A program made the position numbers and the translations under genes. The notes below the pieces were generated by a model. The model ran no database searches, had not been told where the DNA came from, and saw only the letters and a list, made by a program, of their open reading frames with translations. From the NCBI GenBank assembly GCA_011390785.1, contig JAABRR010000012.1:62001-126000 (forward strand): 64,000 nt of DNA, in the 5' to 3' direction. The DNA comes from Sphingobacteriia bacterium (lineage in GTDB: Bacteria > Bacteroidota > Bacteroidia > Bacteroidales > UBA7960). Of the stretch, positions 8,325 through 17,671 are shown piece after piece; position 1 is the stretch's first letter; the number at the start of each line of letters is the position of its first letter.

Positions 8325-9815
8325 TTACTCTACCCTAAAAATAGAATATGATTCATTTTCTTTTAAAAGATAATGAAAACCTTCGCGTTGGCCCAGGCCC
8401 AGCATTGATTCGGGTTCCAGCAAACTTACAAGAAAATTACTGTGGAGTTGGGCTGTTGGAACAAAGTAATAATCGGAAAGAGAAATATCGTTGTTATTTA
8501 TTTCTGTTTTTTCTACAATGGGCATTAGGGATGGCGATTCTTCACCGTTTCTGTTTTCAATTTCACCAATCTGAAGCAAATAGATACTGAATCCGGCCAG
8601 ATCAAAATCATCCTTTAATTTTACGGAATGTAGTTTTAGCAAATCTACGACCTTGTTATCTTGTTTGGGAACAAGGTATCCGGCTGGCCTCATGGTTTGA
8701 AATGTAGGCTTTACTATAGGATGGAAATTCTCAACAACTACAAGGGTATCCATTTCAGTTTCAGATGATTTAAGTGTTAGTAGCAAGGGGTTGTTGCCAG
8801 GATAATGGTCCATGCGAAGAGCTACAGTTTCTCCTGGAATAGAATTTACAAGCCGGTTGCGCGCTTCATTTACAAGGGTTTTTGTTTCTGATGCGTTTTC
8901 GGAAAGCAGGTTAAGAAGAGCAATAATAGCTTCGTGCTGCCCATAGGTGCGTTTTTCAAGATTTTCGGTATAGCCATCTTTACCATTAATACCTTCATAA
9001 ATAAAAGAAAGAGTGTTGAGAATAGCAAAGCTTTGACGGCCATCATTAAAATCGACTGTTGAATGACGAATTATACCCTGAGATGGAGCAGGGCCTACAA
9101 GATAATTATGGAAGCTGAAACCTTTTTGGTTGAGATGGTTTTCTATGGCAGGAAGAGCAACATTCAGTGCAAAATTACGAAGGGTTTCATCCACATTAAG
9201 ATTTGTTGGTGCCCCCACCTGAACGTCAAAGTTTTTATAACCACCAAATTCTTTCCACGATTCGGTAAGAGGTTGGTATTCATGGATATCTACGGTAATA
9301 TGGGGTAATTCTCTGTTAAATAGTTTGTGCAGTGCCCGGGTTTCTGAAGCCTGCAATAAAATATGATCACGGTTAAGATCCAGATCTATACTGTTTCTTC
9401 TTTGGTTTACATCAGAACCATCAGGATTTACATGGGGAACAATCCATATTTCAAGAAAATTAAGCCAGTTACTGTGATTATTTTTAGCAAGATCGCTGAT
9501 TAGAAGCAATAATGCTTCTTTGCTGCTTTGTTCATTACCATGCTGTTGAGCAAAAATAAGTACCTTCAGTTTGTCATCATCATTATTATTGTCAGTAGCT
9601 TTTAAGGCAACAATTGGTTTCCCAGATTCACTGTTTCCTATGGTTTCAATGGTAATGAATTTTGATTTTTTAGCTACTCTATGGCTGAATGTCACAACTT
9701 CTTCCGATGATGCCGGAGTTATAAAATTTCTCAGATAGGAAGGTGATTCGAGTGATAAATTGCAACCGAATAATAAAGTGATCATACTTACCAAAATCGT
9801 GATTTTTCCTTTCAT
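8325..9815 (-). CDS. M14 family zinc carboxypeptidase-like lipoprotein
   Basis: This 496-residue protein has a lipoprotein signal (hydrophobic stretch, LLFGC, Cys18). The peptidase domain follows with the M14 zinc motif HGNE (His92, Glu95), then substrate-binding residues in VPHVNPDGSDVNQRRNS and LDLNRDH, and a later DIHEYQP that supplies the third zinc ligand. Such enzymes trim peptides or peptidoglycan-derived peptides outside the inner membrane. The second half (from about residue 330) is beta-rich and not recognised. Its ATG overlaps the miaA stop (ATGA), so translation is probably coupled. The 141 bases after its 3' end, up to ychF, carry only the ychF promoter region. Confidence 0.85.
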   Translation of the reverse strand: MKGKITILVSMITLLFGCNLSLESPSYLRNFITPASSEEVVTFSHRVAKKSKFITIETIGNSESGKPIVALKATDNNNDDDKLKVLIFAQQHGNEQSSKEALLLLISDLAKNNHSNWLNFLEIWIVPHVNPDGSDVNQRRNSIDLDLNRDHILLQASETRALHKLFNRELPHITVDIHEYQPLTESWKEFGGYKNFDVQVGAPTNLNVDETLRNFALNVALPAIENHLNQKGFSFHNYLVGPAPSQGIIRHSTVDFNDGRQSFAILNTLSFIYEGINGKDGYTENLEKRTYGQHEAIIALLNLLSENASETKTLVNEARNRLVNSIPGETVALRMDHYPGNNPLLLTLKSSETEMDTLVVVENFHPIVKPTFQTMRPAGYLVPKQDNKVVDLLKLHSVKLKDDFDLAGFSIYLLQIGEIENRNGEESPSLMPIVEKTEINNNDISLSDYYFVPTAQLHSNFLVSLLEPESMLGLGQREGFHYLLKENESYSIFRVE

Positions 9816-10738
9816 AAATAGTCAATTATATTATTTATAATTTCTTCGTTTGACAAAGTTCCATCAATCCAGTGTATTTTGAATCCGTTTTTCTCCATTC
9901 TCCTGAACCAAGTCATTTGCCTTTTGGCAAACTGGTGAATAGATGTATTGAGTTTGCCAACCATTTGGTCGTAAGAAATTTCTCCGGTCACATATAAAGT
10001 TATGTATTTGTATTCCAATCCGTAAAAGATAAGTTTCTCGGGCTTTAATCCAGATTTAAGAAGACGTTGTATTTCATCTACCATCCCTGCTTCCAGACGG
10101 TTTTGAAGCCTTTCGGTTATCCGTTGTCTTATTGTTTCGCGTGGAAAATCAAGCCCGAAGATTATATAGCTAAAGTCGGGTGACATGGCTTTGGGGGTTT
10201 CAAGATTCTGTTGGAAGGTATCAATCTCGATAGCCCTGATTAATCTGTCTCTTGAAGTAGTATCAGTTGTATTGTGCAAAGGGCGAAGTTCTGAGAGCTT
10301 TTCCACCAATTCTTCATGAGTAAACTCATTAAGATGTTTCCTTAAAGCTTTATCCTCAGGTACTTTGAATAGTTTATAACCAGCCAGTGCTGATTCAATA
10401 TACAAACCAGATCCTCCACACATTATGGCTTTTTTTTGCCGTTTTCTTATGTCATCAAATGCTTTGAGAAACTCCTGCCTGAATTCAAAAACGTTAAATT
10501 CATAACCGGGCTCTACTTTATCAACCAGGTGTACGGGTATTTGCTGGCCATCAACAAGGTAGTCAACCATGTCTTTACCGGTGCCAATATCCATATTTTT
10601 ATATACCTGGCGAGAATCGGCTCCGATAATCTCGCCATTGAGTTTGTGAGCCAGTTCAGCTGCTAACCTGGTTTTGCCTGTTGCCGTGGGGCCGGTAATA
10701 ACAATCAGATCGTAGGAATTTTTATCGTTTTGTTGCAT
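9812..10738 (-). CDS. miaA: tRNA dimethylallyltransferase
   Basis: This 308-residue enzyme transfers a dimethylallyl group to N6 of adenosine-37 in tRNAs reading UNN codons. The P-loop GPTATGKT is at residues 16-23, followed by the family motif GADSRQVYKNMDIGTGK, a catalytic Asp in that segment and the tRNA-contact region FAKRQMTWFRRM near the C-terminus. The length is normal. The start overlaps the 3' end of the glycosyltransferase gene by 17 bases, and its stop overlaps the M14 peptidase start, so the three genes form a tight operon. Confidence 0.96.
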   Translation of the reverse strand: MQQNDKNSYDLIVITGPTATGKTRLAAELAHKLNGEIIGADSRQVYKNMDIGTGKDMVDYLVDGQQIPVHLVDKVEPGYEFNVFEFRQEFLKAFDDIRKRQKKAIMCGGSGLYIESALAGYKLFKVPEDKALRKHLNEFTHEELVEKLSELRPLHNTTDTTSRDRLIRAIEIDTFQQNLETPKAMSPDFSYIIFGLDFPRETIRQRITERLQNRLEAGMVDEIQRLLKSGLKPEKLIFYGLEYKYITLYVTGEISYDQMVGKLNTSIHQFAKRQMTWFRRMEKNGFKIHWIDGTLSNEEIINNIIDYL

Positions 10739-11939
10739 TTTCTTTCTGGATTTTCAGTTCCGTTTCGAACAGAAAATTACGGATTTTATTCAAACTATCA
10801 ACCTCCAAAGTTGAGAAATCTAACCTTTTAAGTTCCTTTGTGATATGATTTTCAGGAAAATAGTTGTTAATAAAGGTTTGTAAGTTGACTTCATCCGACC
10901 AGGAAACTTTATTTTGTTGTATCTTCAGAAATTGCAAAATCCTAAGTCCATCAATTTTTTCATGACATGCCTTTATGAAGCGATCAATATTTTTGTGGTT
11001 TTTTCGCAAGGGGCCAAAAGTATCACTATCACAAAATTGGGTTTCTAAAAACTCATCCATTGGAGTTTTAGCAGAATGATTAAAAAGCACAGGAAACAAG
11101 GAAATTGTTTCTTTTACCTGATTAAAGAATTCCGGGTTGAAAAGGGGATAGGCTTCCCAACCATCGTTGATTCCTTTTATCATGGCAGGCCCGGTGCCGA
11201 AAAATACCCTGTCGGATAGTCGTGTTCCGGGATAAACTATCTCACTGTTATACATGAGAACTTTGCCTGCTTTTACCATCTTTTGAAGAAAATAAAAATC
11301 TTCGCCACTTTTTTTAGGGGTAAGCCCATTGATCTTTTTATAGGCACTTATCCTGGCGGACATGGCTGAGCCCAGCGGACTAAAACAAAAGGGTGTGCCG
11401 GAAAACCGCATATTCAGGGCATAGTATCGCATGTAAATCTCATACCGTAGCATTGCCCGATCAATTTCTTCATTACAGGTGAGTGGGTGATAATAGGGAT
11501 TAGCCAGAGCCAAAGCATCAGGATGTTCATTAAATTGCTGAATAATAGCTGACAGGTAGTTTTTGTTGAAAACTGTATCAGCATCAATAGATACAATTAT
11601 ATCATTCGGTTTTGCGATCTGTGAAATAAGATCCATAATGGTTTTTCGTGCCATTCCAACCCCGATTTTTCCTTTTTCCCACCCTTTACCGGGACTTGAT
11701 TTGTCAATAATTTGAAGGTTATCCAGCGGATAATTTTCTAAAAGAGACAAGGTTTTTTGATTGTTTTCGCAGATATGAATTTTTTCAGGATTTTTATAAT
11801 ACTCTTCAGGTTGGTTAACGCATACCCATGTGTGAAAACCCCCGATGGTTTGCTTTTGAATACAACCCAGGGTTTTCGTTATAAAATCCGCTTCATTCAT
11901 TGCGGGCAGGGCAATATGAATGTTTGTGCCTGCTAGCAT
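10722..11939 (-). CDS. Glycosyltransferase family 2 protein
   Basis: This 405-residue protein has a GT-A fold start (NIHIALPAMNEADFI) and the metal-binding DxD motif in VSIDADTVF near residue 120, typical of family 2 glycosyltransferases. Downstream, GEDFYFLQKMVKAGK resembles the ED acid/base motif. No transmembrane segment is obvious, so it is probably cytosolic or peripheral and builds a surface polysaccharide or glycolipid. The acceptor and sugar cannot be inferred. It lies 9 bases after typA and overlaps miaA by 17 bases. This link to translation genes looks positional rather than functional. Confidence 0.82.
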   Translation of the reverse strand: MLAGTNIHIALPAMNEADFITKTLGCIQKQTIGGFHTWVCVNQPEEYYKNPEKIHICENNQKTLSLLENYPLDNLQIIDKSSPGKGWEKGKIGVGMARKTIMDLISQIAKPNDIIVSIDADTVFNKNYLSAIIQQFNEHPDALALANPYYHPLTCNEEIDRAMLRYEIYMRYYALNMRFSGTPFCFSPLGSAMSARISAYKKINGLTPKKSGEDFYFLQKMVKAGKVLMYNSEIVYPGTRLSDRVFFGTGPAMIKGINDGWEAYPLFNPEFFNQVKETISLFPVLFNHSAKTPMDEFLETQFCDSDTFGPLRKNHKNIDRFIKACHEKIDGLRILQFLKIQQNKVSWSDEVNLQTFINNYFPENHITKELKRLDFSTLEVDSLNKIRNFLFETELKIQKENATKR

Positions 11940-11948
11940 ATAATAAAT

Positions 11949-13748
11949 TTATTTTTTCGTTCTTTTTCTTTCATGCTCATCCAGAATAACCTTACGCATC
12001 CGCATTTTACCGGGGGTAAACTCAACGTATTCGTCTTCTGCGATATACTCCAGAGCTTCTTCCATTGAAAATTTAACGGCCGGAGCAATGGTGGCTTTAT
12101 CGTCGGAACCTGAAGCTCTAACGTTGCTGAGTTTTTTAGTCTTGGTAAGGTTTATAATCATGTCTTCCTGTTTGCTGTTTTCGCCAATTACCTGTCCGGC
12201 GTAAATTTCTTCACCAGGATCAACAAAAAATTTCCCTCTATCCTGAAGTTTGTCAATAGAATAGGCGATAGCCATGCCTGTTTCCATAGCAATAAGAGCA
12301 CCGTTACGTTTGCGGGCAAAATCCCCTTTCCAGGGTTCAAATCCCTTTAAACGGTGAGACATTACCGCTTCACCTTCAGTAGCTGTAAGCATATTGCTTC
12401 GCATGCCAATAAGACCACGCGATGGAATTTCAAACTCAAGATGTACTCTCTCATTAACATGACTCATATTGGTCATCTCTCCCTTTCTTTGAGAAACCAT
12501 CTCAATCACCTTGCCTGAAAATTGCTCAGGTACATGTACTGTCAGATACTCTACAGGTTCATGTTTTTTACCGTCAATTTCTTTTACAATAACTCGGGGC
12601 TGGCCCACCTGAAGCTCATATCCTTCTCTTCGCATGGTTTCGATCAGGATAGAAAGATGAAGCACTCCTCTGCCGTAAACCATATATGAGTCAGCTGAAT
12701 CAGTGGGTTCAACTTTCATTGCCAGATTCTTTTCTGTTTCATGATAAAGCCTGTCGCGCAAATGCCTTGAAGTTACAAATTTACCATCCTTGCCAAAAAA
12801 CGGAGAATTATTAATGGTAAACAGCATGCTCATGGTGGGTTCATCTATAGAAATAGGCTTCATTCCTTCCGGTACTTCAAAATCGGCTATGGTATCTCCA
12901 ATTTCAAAATCGTCTATTCCTAATACCGCACAAATTTCGCCGGATTGAATTTCGGTTTTTATTTTTTCTTTCCCCAGGCCTTCGAAAACATATAGTTCTT
13001 TGATACGCGATTTTTTTATGGTGCCATCGCGTTTTACCAAAGAAACCTGTTGATTGGCAATTAATTTGCCGCGTGTAAGTCTGCCAACTGCTATCCGCCC
13101 CAGGTAAGAGCTATAATCCAAAGATGTGATTTGCATTTGTAAGCTCCCTTCAACAACCGGCGCCGGTGGAATATGCTCAATAATCATATCAAGCAAATAA
13201 GATACATCCTCGGTGGGTTCTGACCAGTCGGGTCCCATCCATCCCCCTTTTGCCGAACCATAAACGGTAGGAAAGTTAAGTTGATCTTCTGTAGCATCGA
13301 GAGAAAACATAAGATCGAATACTTTCTCCTGGGTTAACTCTGGGTCGCAATTTGGCTTATCAACTTTATTAACTACAACAATTGGTTTTTTGTGCAACTG
13401 AATTGCTTTTTCCAGAACAAAGCGTGTTTGTGGCATGGGGCCTTCAAAAGCATCTACAATAAGTAAAACACCGTCAGCCATATTCAATACTCTTTCTACC
13501 TCACCCCCAAAATCTGAGTGACCAGGTGTGTCGATGATATTAATTTTGATATCCTTATAGCGAACTGAGCAGTTTTTTGATAAGATGGTAATACCCCTTT
13601 CTCTCTCCAGGTCATTGCTATCCATAATCAGATCGCCGGTTTCCTGGTTGTCTCGAAAGAGTTTCACCTGATGTAAAAGCCTGTCAACCAAGGTAGTTTT
13701 TCCGTGATCAACGTGAGCGATAATGGCAATATTTCGAATTTCGTACAT
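11949..13748 (-). CDS. typA: Translational GTPase TypA/BipA
   Basis: This 599-residue ribosome-binding GTPase has the EF-G-like G1 motif AHVDHGKTT (residues 11-19), [16 protein letters not shown] (G3), [11 protein letters not shown] (G4) and GSAKGGW (G5). Domain II, two alpha/beta domains and the BipA-specific C-terminal domain follow at standard length. It assists ribosome assembly and stress adaptation, especially at low temperature. It is the first gene of the minus-strand run to ltaE, with a TAnnTTTG box 29 bases upstream of its ATG. Confidence 0.97.
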   Translation of the reverse strand: MYEIRNIAIIAHVDHGKTTLVDRLLHQVKLFRDNQETGDLIMDSNDLERERGITILSKNCSVRYKDIKINIIDTPGHSDFGGEVERVLNMADGVLLIVDAFEGPMPQTRFVLEKAIQLHKKPIVVVNKVDKPNCDPELTQEKVFDLMFSLDATEDQLNFPTVYGSAKGGWMGPDWSEPTEDVSYLLDMIIEHIPPAPVVEGSLQMQITSLDYSSYLGRIAVGRLTRGKLIANQQVSLVKRDGTIKKSRIKELYVFEGLGKEKIKTEIQSGEICAVLGIDDFEIGDTIADFEVPEGMKPISIDEPTMSMLFTINNSPFFGKDGKFVTSRHLRDRLYHETEKNLAMKVEPTDSADSYMVYGRGVLHLSILIETMRREGYELQVGQPRVIVKEIDGKKHEPVEYLTVHVPEQFSGKVIEMVSQRKGEMTNMSHVNERVHLEFEIPSRGLIGMRSNMLTATEGEAVMSHRLKGFEPWKGDFARKRNGALIAMETGMAIAYSIDKLQDRGKFFVDPGEEIYAGQVIGENSKQEDMIINLTKTKKLSNVRASGSDDKATIAPAVKFSMEEALEYIAEDEYVEFTPGKMRMRKVILDEHERKRTKK

Positions 13749-13776
13749 TAGTTTTCTGAATTAATTTTTAAGGCTG

Positions 13777-13784
13777 CAAAGGTA
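13777..13784 (-). promoter_or_regulatory. Putative -7 box for typA
   Basis: The minus strand reads TACCTTTG, a perfect TAnnTTTG box, 29 bases before the typA start. No clear -33 TTG is present. A tandem 15-base repeat lies just upstream of it. Confidence 0.5.
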
Positions 13785-13805
13785 CTTCTTTTCCATTGAT
13801 TTTTT

Positions 13806-13835
13806 TATAGTTAACTGCTTTATAGTTAACTGCTT
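13806..13835. repeat. Perfect tandem duplication of 15 bases
   Basis: TATAGTTAACTGCTT occurs twice back to back (13806-13820, 13821-13835). Each copy holds the 8-base palindrome AGTTAACT, so two dyad sites sit 15 bases apart just upstream of the typA promoter box. This could be a simple slippage duplication or a paired binding site for a dimeric regulator of typA or of the gene at 14124. Confidence 0.7.
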
Positions 13836-14123
13836 CATGAATAATAATATGGATATTAAAATCATTAGCAAGTTAAAAATGTTTAAAGTATATGCTGATG
13901 CGTTATGATAGTTGGATAAATTATTAATTTTAAACATATTAATGATATTATTATTTCTATAAAATAATTTTATGATTATTTTTTCCCTTTATCTTCGATT
14001 TGTTTTCCCTGAATGGAAATTTAAATTTAAAACATTTAAGTCATAAGTATTTGTTTTTTCACAATTAATAATTTGAAAATTTTCGGGAGATCATTATTAT
14101 TCAAGTTTTGTGAGATCTATATT

Positions 14124-14528
14124 ATGAGAGATAAACCCGCAAATATTCTTATAGCAGACAACAACTCTTTGTATACAAAGGGTTTAAAAGCTATGCTTAT
14201 GACTCGGAAACATTTAGGTAATCCCGATATAGCTAACTCGGTGAGTGATGTTTTCTCTTTATTGAAAAATAAAAACTATGATCTTTTTTTAACTACAATT
14301 TCTGAAATTACCAGCTCAGGTAAAGATTACATATTAAAAGTTAAGAGATACTTTCCCAGTTTAAAGCTATTAGTTATTCTGCCTGAAGATGATAAGAAAA
14401 TCATAAATGATTCTATTTTATCGAAAATAAATGGGCAGATTTTAAAAAATTCTACACCCGACGAATTTTTTATGCTAATTGAAAAAACTTTGCAAAAGGG
14501 AGTAATTTATAACGGAGATAATTTCTGA
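14124..14528 (+). CDS. Stand-alone receiver-like protein lacking the phosphoacceptor Asp
   Basis: This 134-residue protein resembles the receiver domain of NarL/LuxR-type response regulators: it starts with NILIADNNSLYTKGLKAML and ends with GQILKNSTPDEFFMLIEK, where the conserved Lys (in KNSTPDE) is kept. At the place of the phosphorylated Asp (normally DLxLxD) the sequence is YDLFLTTISEI, with Thr/Ser instead, so phosphorylation in the usual way is unlikely. There is no DNA-binding domain. I chose ATG 14124 because the upstream TTG at 14073 adds residues outside the domain. It may act as a pseudo-receiver adaptor. It lies 157 bases upstream of recA. Confidence 0.75.
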   Translation: MRDKPANILIADNNSLYTKGLKAMLMTRKHLGNPDIANSVSDVFSLLKNKNYDLFLTTISEITSSGKDYILKVKRYFPSLKLLVILPEDDKKIINDSILSKINGQILKNSTPDEFFMLIEKTLQKGVIYNGDNF

Positions 14529-14606
14529 TCTCATATCAATTCTTGTTTATTTTAATTAAAGTAAAAAAAGTCTTTTTTGCTGCTTAGGGGTTATTAATTT
14601 AAGTGG

Positions 14607-14614
14607 TAATTTTG
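14607..14614 (+). promoter_or_regulatory. Putative -7 box for recA
   Basis: TAATTTTG matches TAnnTTTG, 71 bases upstream of the recA ATG. The nearest TTG upstream is 27 bases away, longer than the usual 17-23. No SOS-type operator is evident. Confidence 0.4.
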
Positions 14615-14685
14615 CCCACTATGAATTAATATTTAAATTTATACCGAATAAAACTTTAATATTCACATATAACAATCTAATAAGT

Positions 14686-15711
14686 ATGAGTAAAGAAAGA
14701 GATAAAGAAGCGGATAAGGGTATCAATATTGAGAAAATGAAAGCCCTTCAGCTTACACTTGATAAAATTGAAAAGTCCTATGGTAAGGGTACTGTAATGA
14801 AGTTGGGTGATTCGCCGGTAGTTGCTATAGGCAGCATATCTTCGGGAAGTATTTCTCTTGACCATGCTTTAGGTATTGGCGGTTTTCCACGTGGACGTAT
14901 TGTTGAGATTTATGGTCCTGAGTCTTCAGGTAAAACAACACTTGCCATTCATGCCATAGCTCAGGCACAAAAAGCCGGAGGCATTGCTGCGTTTGTGGAT
15001 GCCGAGCATGCTTTCGACAGTACTTATGCCAAAAAGCTTGGGGTCGATATTGACAATCTTTTTGTTTCGCAACCCGACAATGGGGAGCAGGCGCTTGAAA
15101 TTACCGAAAATCTTATCCGTTCTGGTGCTATTGATATTATTGTAATCGACTCAGTTGCTGCCCTTACTCCAAAGAGTGAAATTGAAGGAGAAATGGGCGA
15201 CAGCAAAATGGGTCTTCAGGCACGTTTGATGTCGCAAGCTCTCAGAAAACTGGCCGGAACCATTAATAAAACGCAGACAACCTGCATATTTATCAATCAA
15301 CTGCGCGAGAAAATTGGTGTAATGTTTGGCAATCCGGAAACTACTACAGGTGGTAATGCCCTCAAATTTTATTCTTCTGTGAGGCTCGATATTCGACGCA
15401 TTTCACAAATCAAGGAAGGTGATAGTGTTACCGGAAACCGGGCAAGGGTGAAAGTAGTGAAAAATAAACTGGCTCCTCCATTCCGGCAGGCTGAATTTGA
15501 TATTGTTTACGGACAAGGAATTTCCAAAACTGGTGAAATTGTCGATCTGGCTGTGGATTACAATATTGTTAAAAAAGCCGGTTCATGGTTCAGTTATGGT
15601 GAAACCAAACTGGGACAAGGCCGGGATGCTGTAAAAAATCTTCTTCTCGACAATATAGAACTTGCAGAAGAAATAGAAGCCAAAATAATTGAAGCATTGG
15701 CAGCGAAATAG
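14686..15711 (+). CDS. recA: Recombinase RecA
   Basis: This 341-residue ATP-dependent recombinase catalyses strand exchange and repair. The Walker A motif GPESSGKTT, the Walker B region [12 protein letters not shown] and the DNA-binding L2 loop ([13 protein letters not shown]) are all present. The C-terminal tail is short and acidic/alanine-rich as in Bacteroidota homologs. It is monocistronic by context: it has its own upstream box and is followed 63 bases downstream by a strong terminator. The convergent neighbour is rlmD. Confidence 0.98.
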   Translation: MSKERDKEADKGINIEKMKALQLTLDKIEKSYGKGTVMKLGDSPVVAIGSISSGSISLDHALGIGGFPRGRIVEIYGPESSGKTTLAIHAIAQAQKAGGIAAFVDAEHAFDSTYAKKLGVDIDNLFVSQPDNGEQALEITENLIRSGAIDIIVIDSVAALTPKSEIEGEMGDSKMGLQARLMSQALRKLAGTINKTQTTCIFINQLREKIGVMFGNPETTTGGNALKFYSSVRLDIRRISQIKEGDSVTGNRARVKVVKNKLAPPFRQAEFDIVYGQGISKTGEIVDLAVDYNIVKKAGSWFSYGETKLGQGRDAVKNLLLDNIELAEEIEAKIIEALAAK

Positions 15712-15774
15712 GTTGATGCATGATGCGTATTGATTGATGAGTTGTTTAATCGTTTAAAAGCTTATTAGTTGATG

Positions 15775-15814
15775 GTGACGGGGCCACTTATTCTGACCCC
15801 GTCACTGTTTTTTT
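15775..15814 (+). terminator. Rho-independent terminator of recA
   Basis: A 9-base GC-rich stem (GTGACGGGG / CCCCGTCAC) with a 13-base loop is followed by TGTTTTTTT. A second, bulged hairpin (AAAGTG..GTTAC / GTAAC..CACTTT, 15866-15892) just past the end of rlmD lacks a U-run and is less certain. Confidence 0.9.
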
Positions 15815-15898
15815 GGTGTGCCTAATCGCCCTGTAACTAATTCCTATTATCCACCAACCGCCAACAAAGTGCCAGTTACCAGTAACCACTTTAAATTT

Positions 15899-17329
15899 TT
15901 AGTTTTTCACTTCCAACAAAACCACACTTTCCACATGTTGGGTATGTGGAAACATATCTACAGCCTGTGCTTTAGTAACTTTATATTTTGTTGATAAGAG
16001 TTCAATGTCGCGGGCTTGTGTTGCGGGGTTACAGCTTACATAAACTATTTTTTTGGAGCCACTGTGTAAAATTTGTTGTGTAACATCCGGGTGCATCCCG
16101 GCACGGGGTGGATCGGTAATAATTACATCAGGTTGGCCATGTTTAGAAAGGAAATCAAGGGTGAATACTCTGGCCATGTCGCCAGCAAAAAAAGTAACGT
16201 TCTCCAGTTTATTGAATTTAGCATTTAGTATTGCATCCTCTATGGCTTCTTCAACATATTCAATACCAATAACATGCAAGCACTGATGTGCCACAAACTG
16301 CGCAATGGTTCCAGTCCCGGTATATAAATCATAGACCATTTCCGTGCCGGTAAGTCCGGCAAAATCGCGTGCGATCTTGTATAATTCGTAAGCCTGTTGG
16401 CTGTTGGTCTGATAAAATGATTTCGGACCCACCCTAAACTTTAATCCTTCCATTTCTTCTAAAATGAAGGGATCTCCATGAACTAAAATTGCATCCAGAT
16501 CGCTAACACTGGAGTTTTTTTTATCATTGATCATATAATACAATGATACCACCTGCGGGAAACTATCACGGATATGGTTAAGAAGTTTATCCCGCTTCTT
16601 ATCTAGACCTGATGCGCAAACCAGAATTACCATAAACTCGCCTCTGCCATTATTTCTAATAATGCTGTTTTTCAACATTCCGGTTTGTTCTCTGAAATTG
16701 TAAAAAGAAATTTCATTTTCAATAGCAAATTTCTTGATAGCTTTTCTGATCTGGTTGGTGGGTTCGGGTTGCAACCAGCAGGTATCTATATCTAACACTT
16801 TATCGAAGAAACCTGGTACATGAAATCCAGCAGCTTCTGTTTCTGTAATGATTTCTTGAAGAGCTAATTCATCGGCCGTAAGCCATCTTTTATCAGCATA
16901 AGTATATTCTAGTTTGTTACGGTAAAATTGCGTTTGTTCTGATCCGGCAATGGGTATTAAATCATAGTCGTAATCTATCTTCCCGATCCGTTTTAAATTA
17001 TCGGATACTTGTTGTTGTTTGTAGGTAAGCTGCCTGACGTAGGAGATGTGTTGCCATTTGCAACCTCCGCAAATGCCAAAATGGTTGCAAAATGGTTGTT
17101 GGCGCAGCTCAGATTTCTGGTGGAAATGTATTATTTCTGCTTCCAGATGTCGTCTCTGCACCTTTTTTACCTGCACGTCAACTACATCGCCCGGGGCTCC
17201 ATAACTAACAAATATTACAAGTTCGTTATGCCTGGCAATGGCTTTGCCCTCGGCGGCAACACCCGTTATAACTAAATTTTCAATAATCTGATTATAGAAT
17301 TTCTTTCTGTTTTTCTTGCTGATGGCCAT
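15899..17329 (-). CDS. rlmD: 23S rRNA (uracil-5-)-methyltransferase RlmD family
   Basis: This SAM-dependent enzyme methylates U1939-type uridines of 23S rRNA. A TRAM domain lies in the first ~70 residues, then an iron-sulfur cluster motif (C..CNHFGICGGC) with a fourth Cys in DTCWLQP, then a Rossmann methyltransferase with YDLYTGTGTIAQF, DPPRAGMHPD and the catalytic Cys in YVSCNPATQARD. An upstream ATG at 17347 would add six residues, but it lies inside the likely -7 promoter box (17345-17352). I therefore prefer the ATG at 17329, giving 476 residues starting MAISKKNRKK. The family also includes RlmCD, so the exact target uridine is inferred. Confidence 0.92.
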   Translation of the reverse strand: MAISKKNRKKFYNQIIENLVITGVAAEGKAIARHNELVIFVSYGAPGDVVDVQVKKVQRRHLEAEIIHFHQKSELRQQPFCNHFGICGGCKWQHISYVRQLTYKQQQVSDNLKRIGKIDYDYDLIPIAGSEQTQFYRNKLEYTYADKRWLTADELALQEIITETEAAGFHVPGFFDKVLDIDTCWLQPEPTNQIRKAIKKFAIENEISFYNFREQTGMLKNSIIRNNGRGEFMVILVCASGLDKKRDKLLNHIRDSFPQVVSLYYMINDKKNSSVSDLDAILVHGDPFILEEMEGLKFRVGPKSFYQTNSQQAYELYKIARDFAGLTGTEMVYDLYTGTGTIAQFVAHQCLHVIGIEYVEEAIEDAILNAKFNKLENVTFFAGDMARVFTLDFLSKHGQPDVIITDPPRAGMHPDVTQQILHSGSKKIVYVSCNPATQARDIELLSTKYKVTKAQAVDMFPHTQHVESVVLLEVKN

Positions 17330-17671
17330 TGGGGTATTTTTGCGCAAAGATAATAAGAGTTTTTACCCAACTTTATTAATAAAATTTGAAAATAGTAAGC
17401 AACCCTGAAAAACCCTTGTTACTTTTGCAGGTATAAATTATTATTTGACTTTAATGTTGAATTCGCTCCGAAAAGTATTTTTTGTGCCATCTGGGATTAA
17501 TTCGAATTTTGCAATACGCTATAATTTAATTAGTTGCGGTCTGCTGCTTCCAGGGGGTGGAGAGTAAGTGGTTTTCGGAGTTGACTCAATTTTTGTCAAT
17601 CAATATCGTTTAGATAAGGTTATATAATTATATGATTTTTTCCCTTTTAAAGGCCAAACAGATAATCCAAA
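17330..17671. other. 342-bp divergent intergenic region with long-range stem
   Basis: The region separates rlmD from the hybrid kinase. It holds the rlmD -7 box, a plus-strand TACTTTTG box at 17420-17427, and a long-range inverted repeat. TTGA plus CTCCGAAAA (17457-17474) can pair with TTTTCGGAG plus TCAA (17572-17589) around a ~97-base interior. The interior contains smaller possible hairpins and a G-rich patch (CAGGGGGTGGAG). This may be a structured 5' leader or a small RNA. No known riboswitch or RNA family was recognised. Confidence 0.4.
17345..17352 (-). promoter_or_regulatory. Putative -7 box for rlmD
   Basis: The minus strand reads TATCTTTG, a perfect TAnnTTTG, ending 15 bases before the ATG at 17329. 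It overlaps the alternative ATG at 17347, so it helps decide the start codon. The implied leader is very short. Confidence 0.5.

Larger units (their letters stand above)
13749..14123. other. 375-bp divergent intergenic region
   Basis: The region separates typA (minus) from the receiver-like gene (plus). It holds the typA -7 box and a tandem repeat, then about 250 bases of very AT-rich sequence with no ORF, hairpin or RNA gene I can support. An upstream TTG at 14073 would extend the downstream gene, but the receiver-domain homology begins at the ATG at 14124. Confidence 0.6.

Noticed and set aside
13806-13835. CRISPR array
   Set aside because: Only two back-to-back 15-base copies without spacers. 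No cas gene is in the window.
17457-17589. 6S RNA, SRP RNA or RNase P RNA
   Set aside because: The long stem suggested a known RNA, but I could not find the SRP GGAA tetraloop hairpin, the RNase P core or a convincing 6S bubble, so it is left unclassified.
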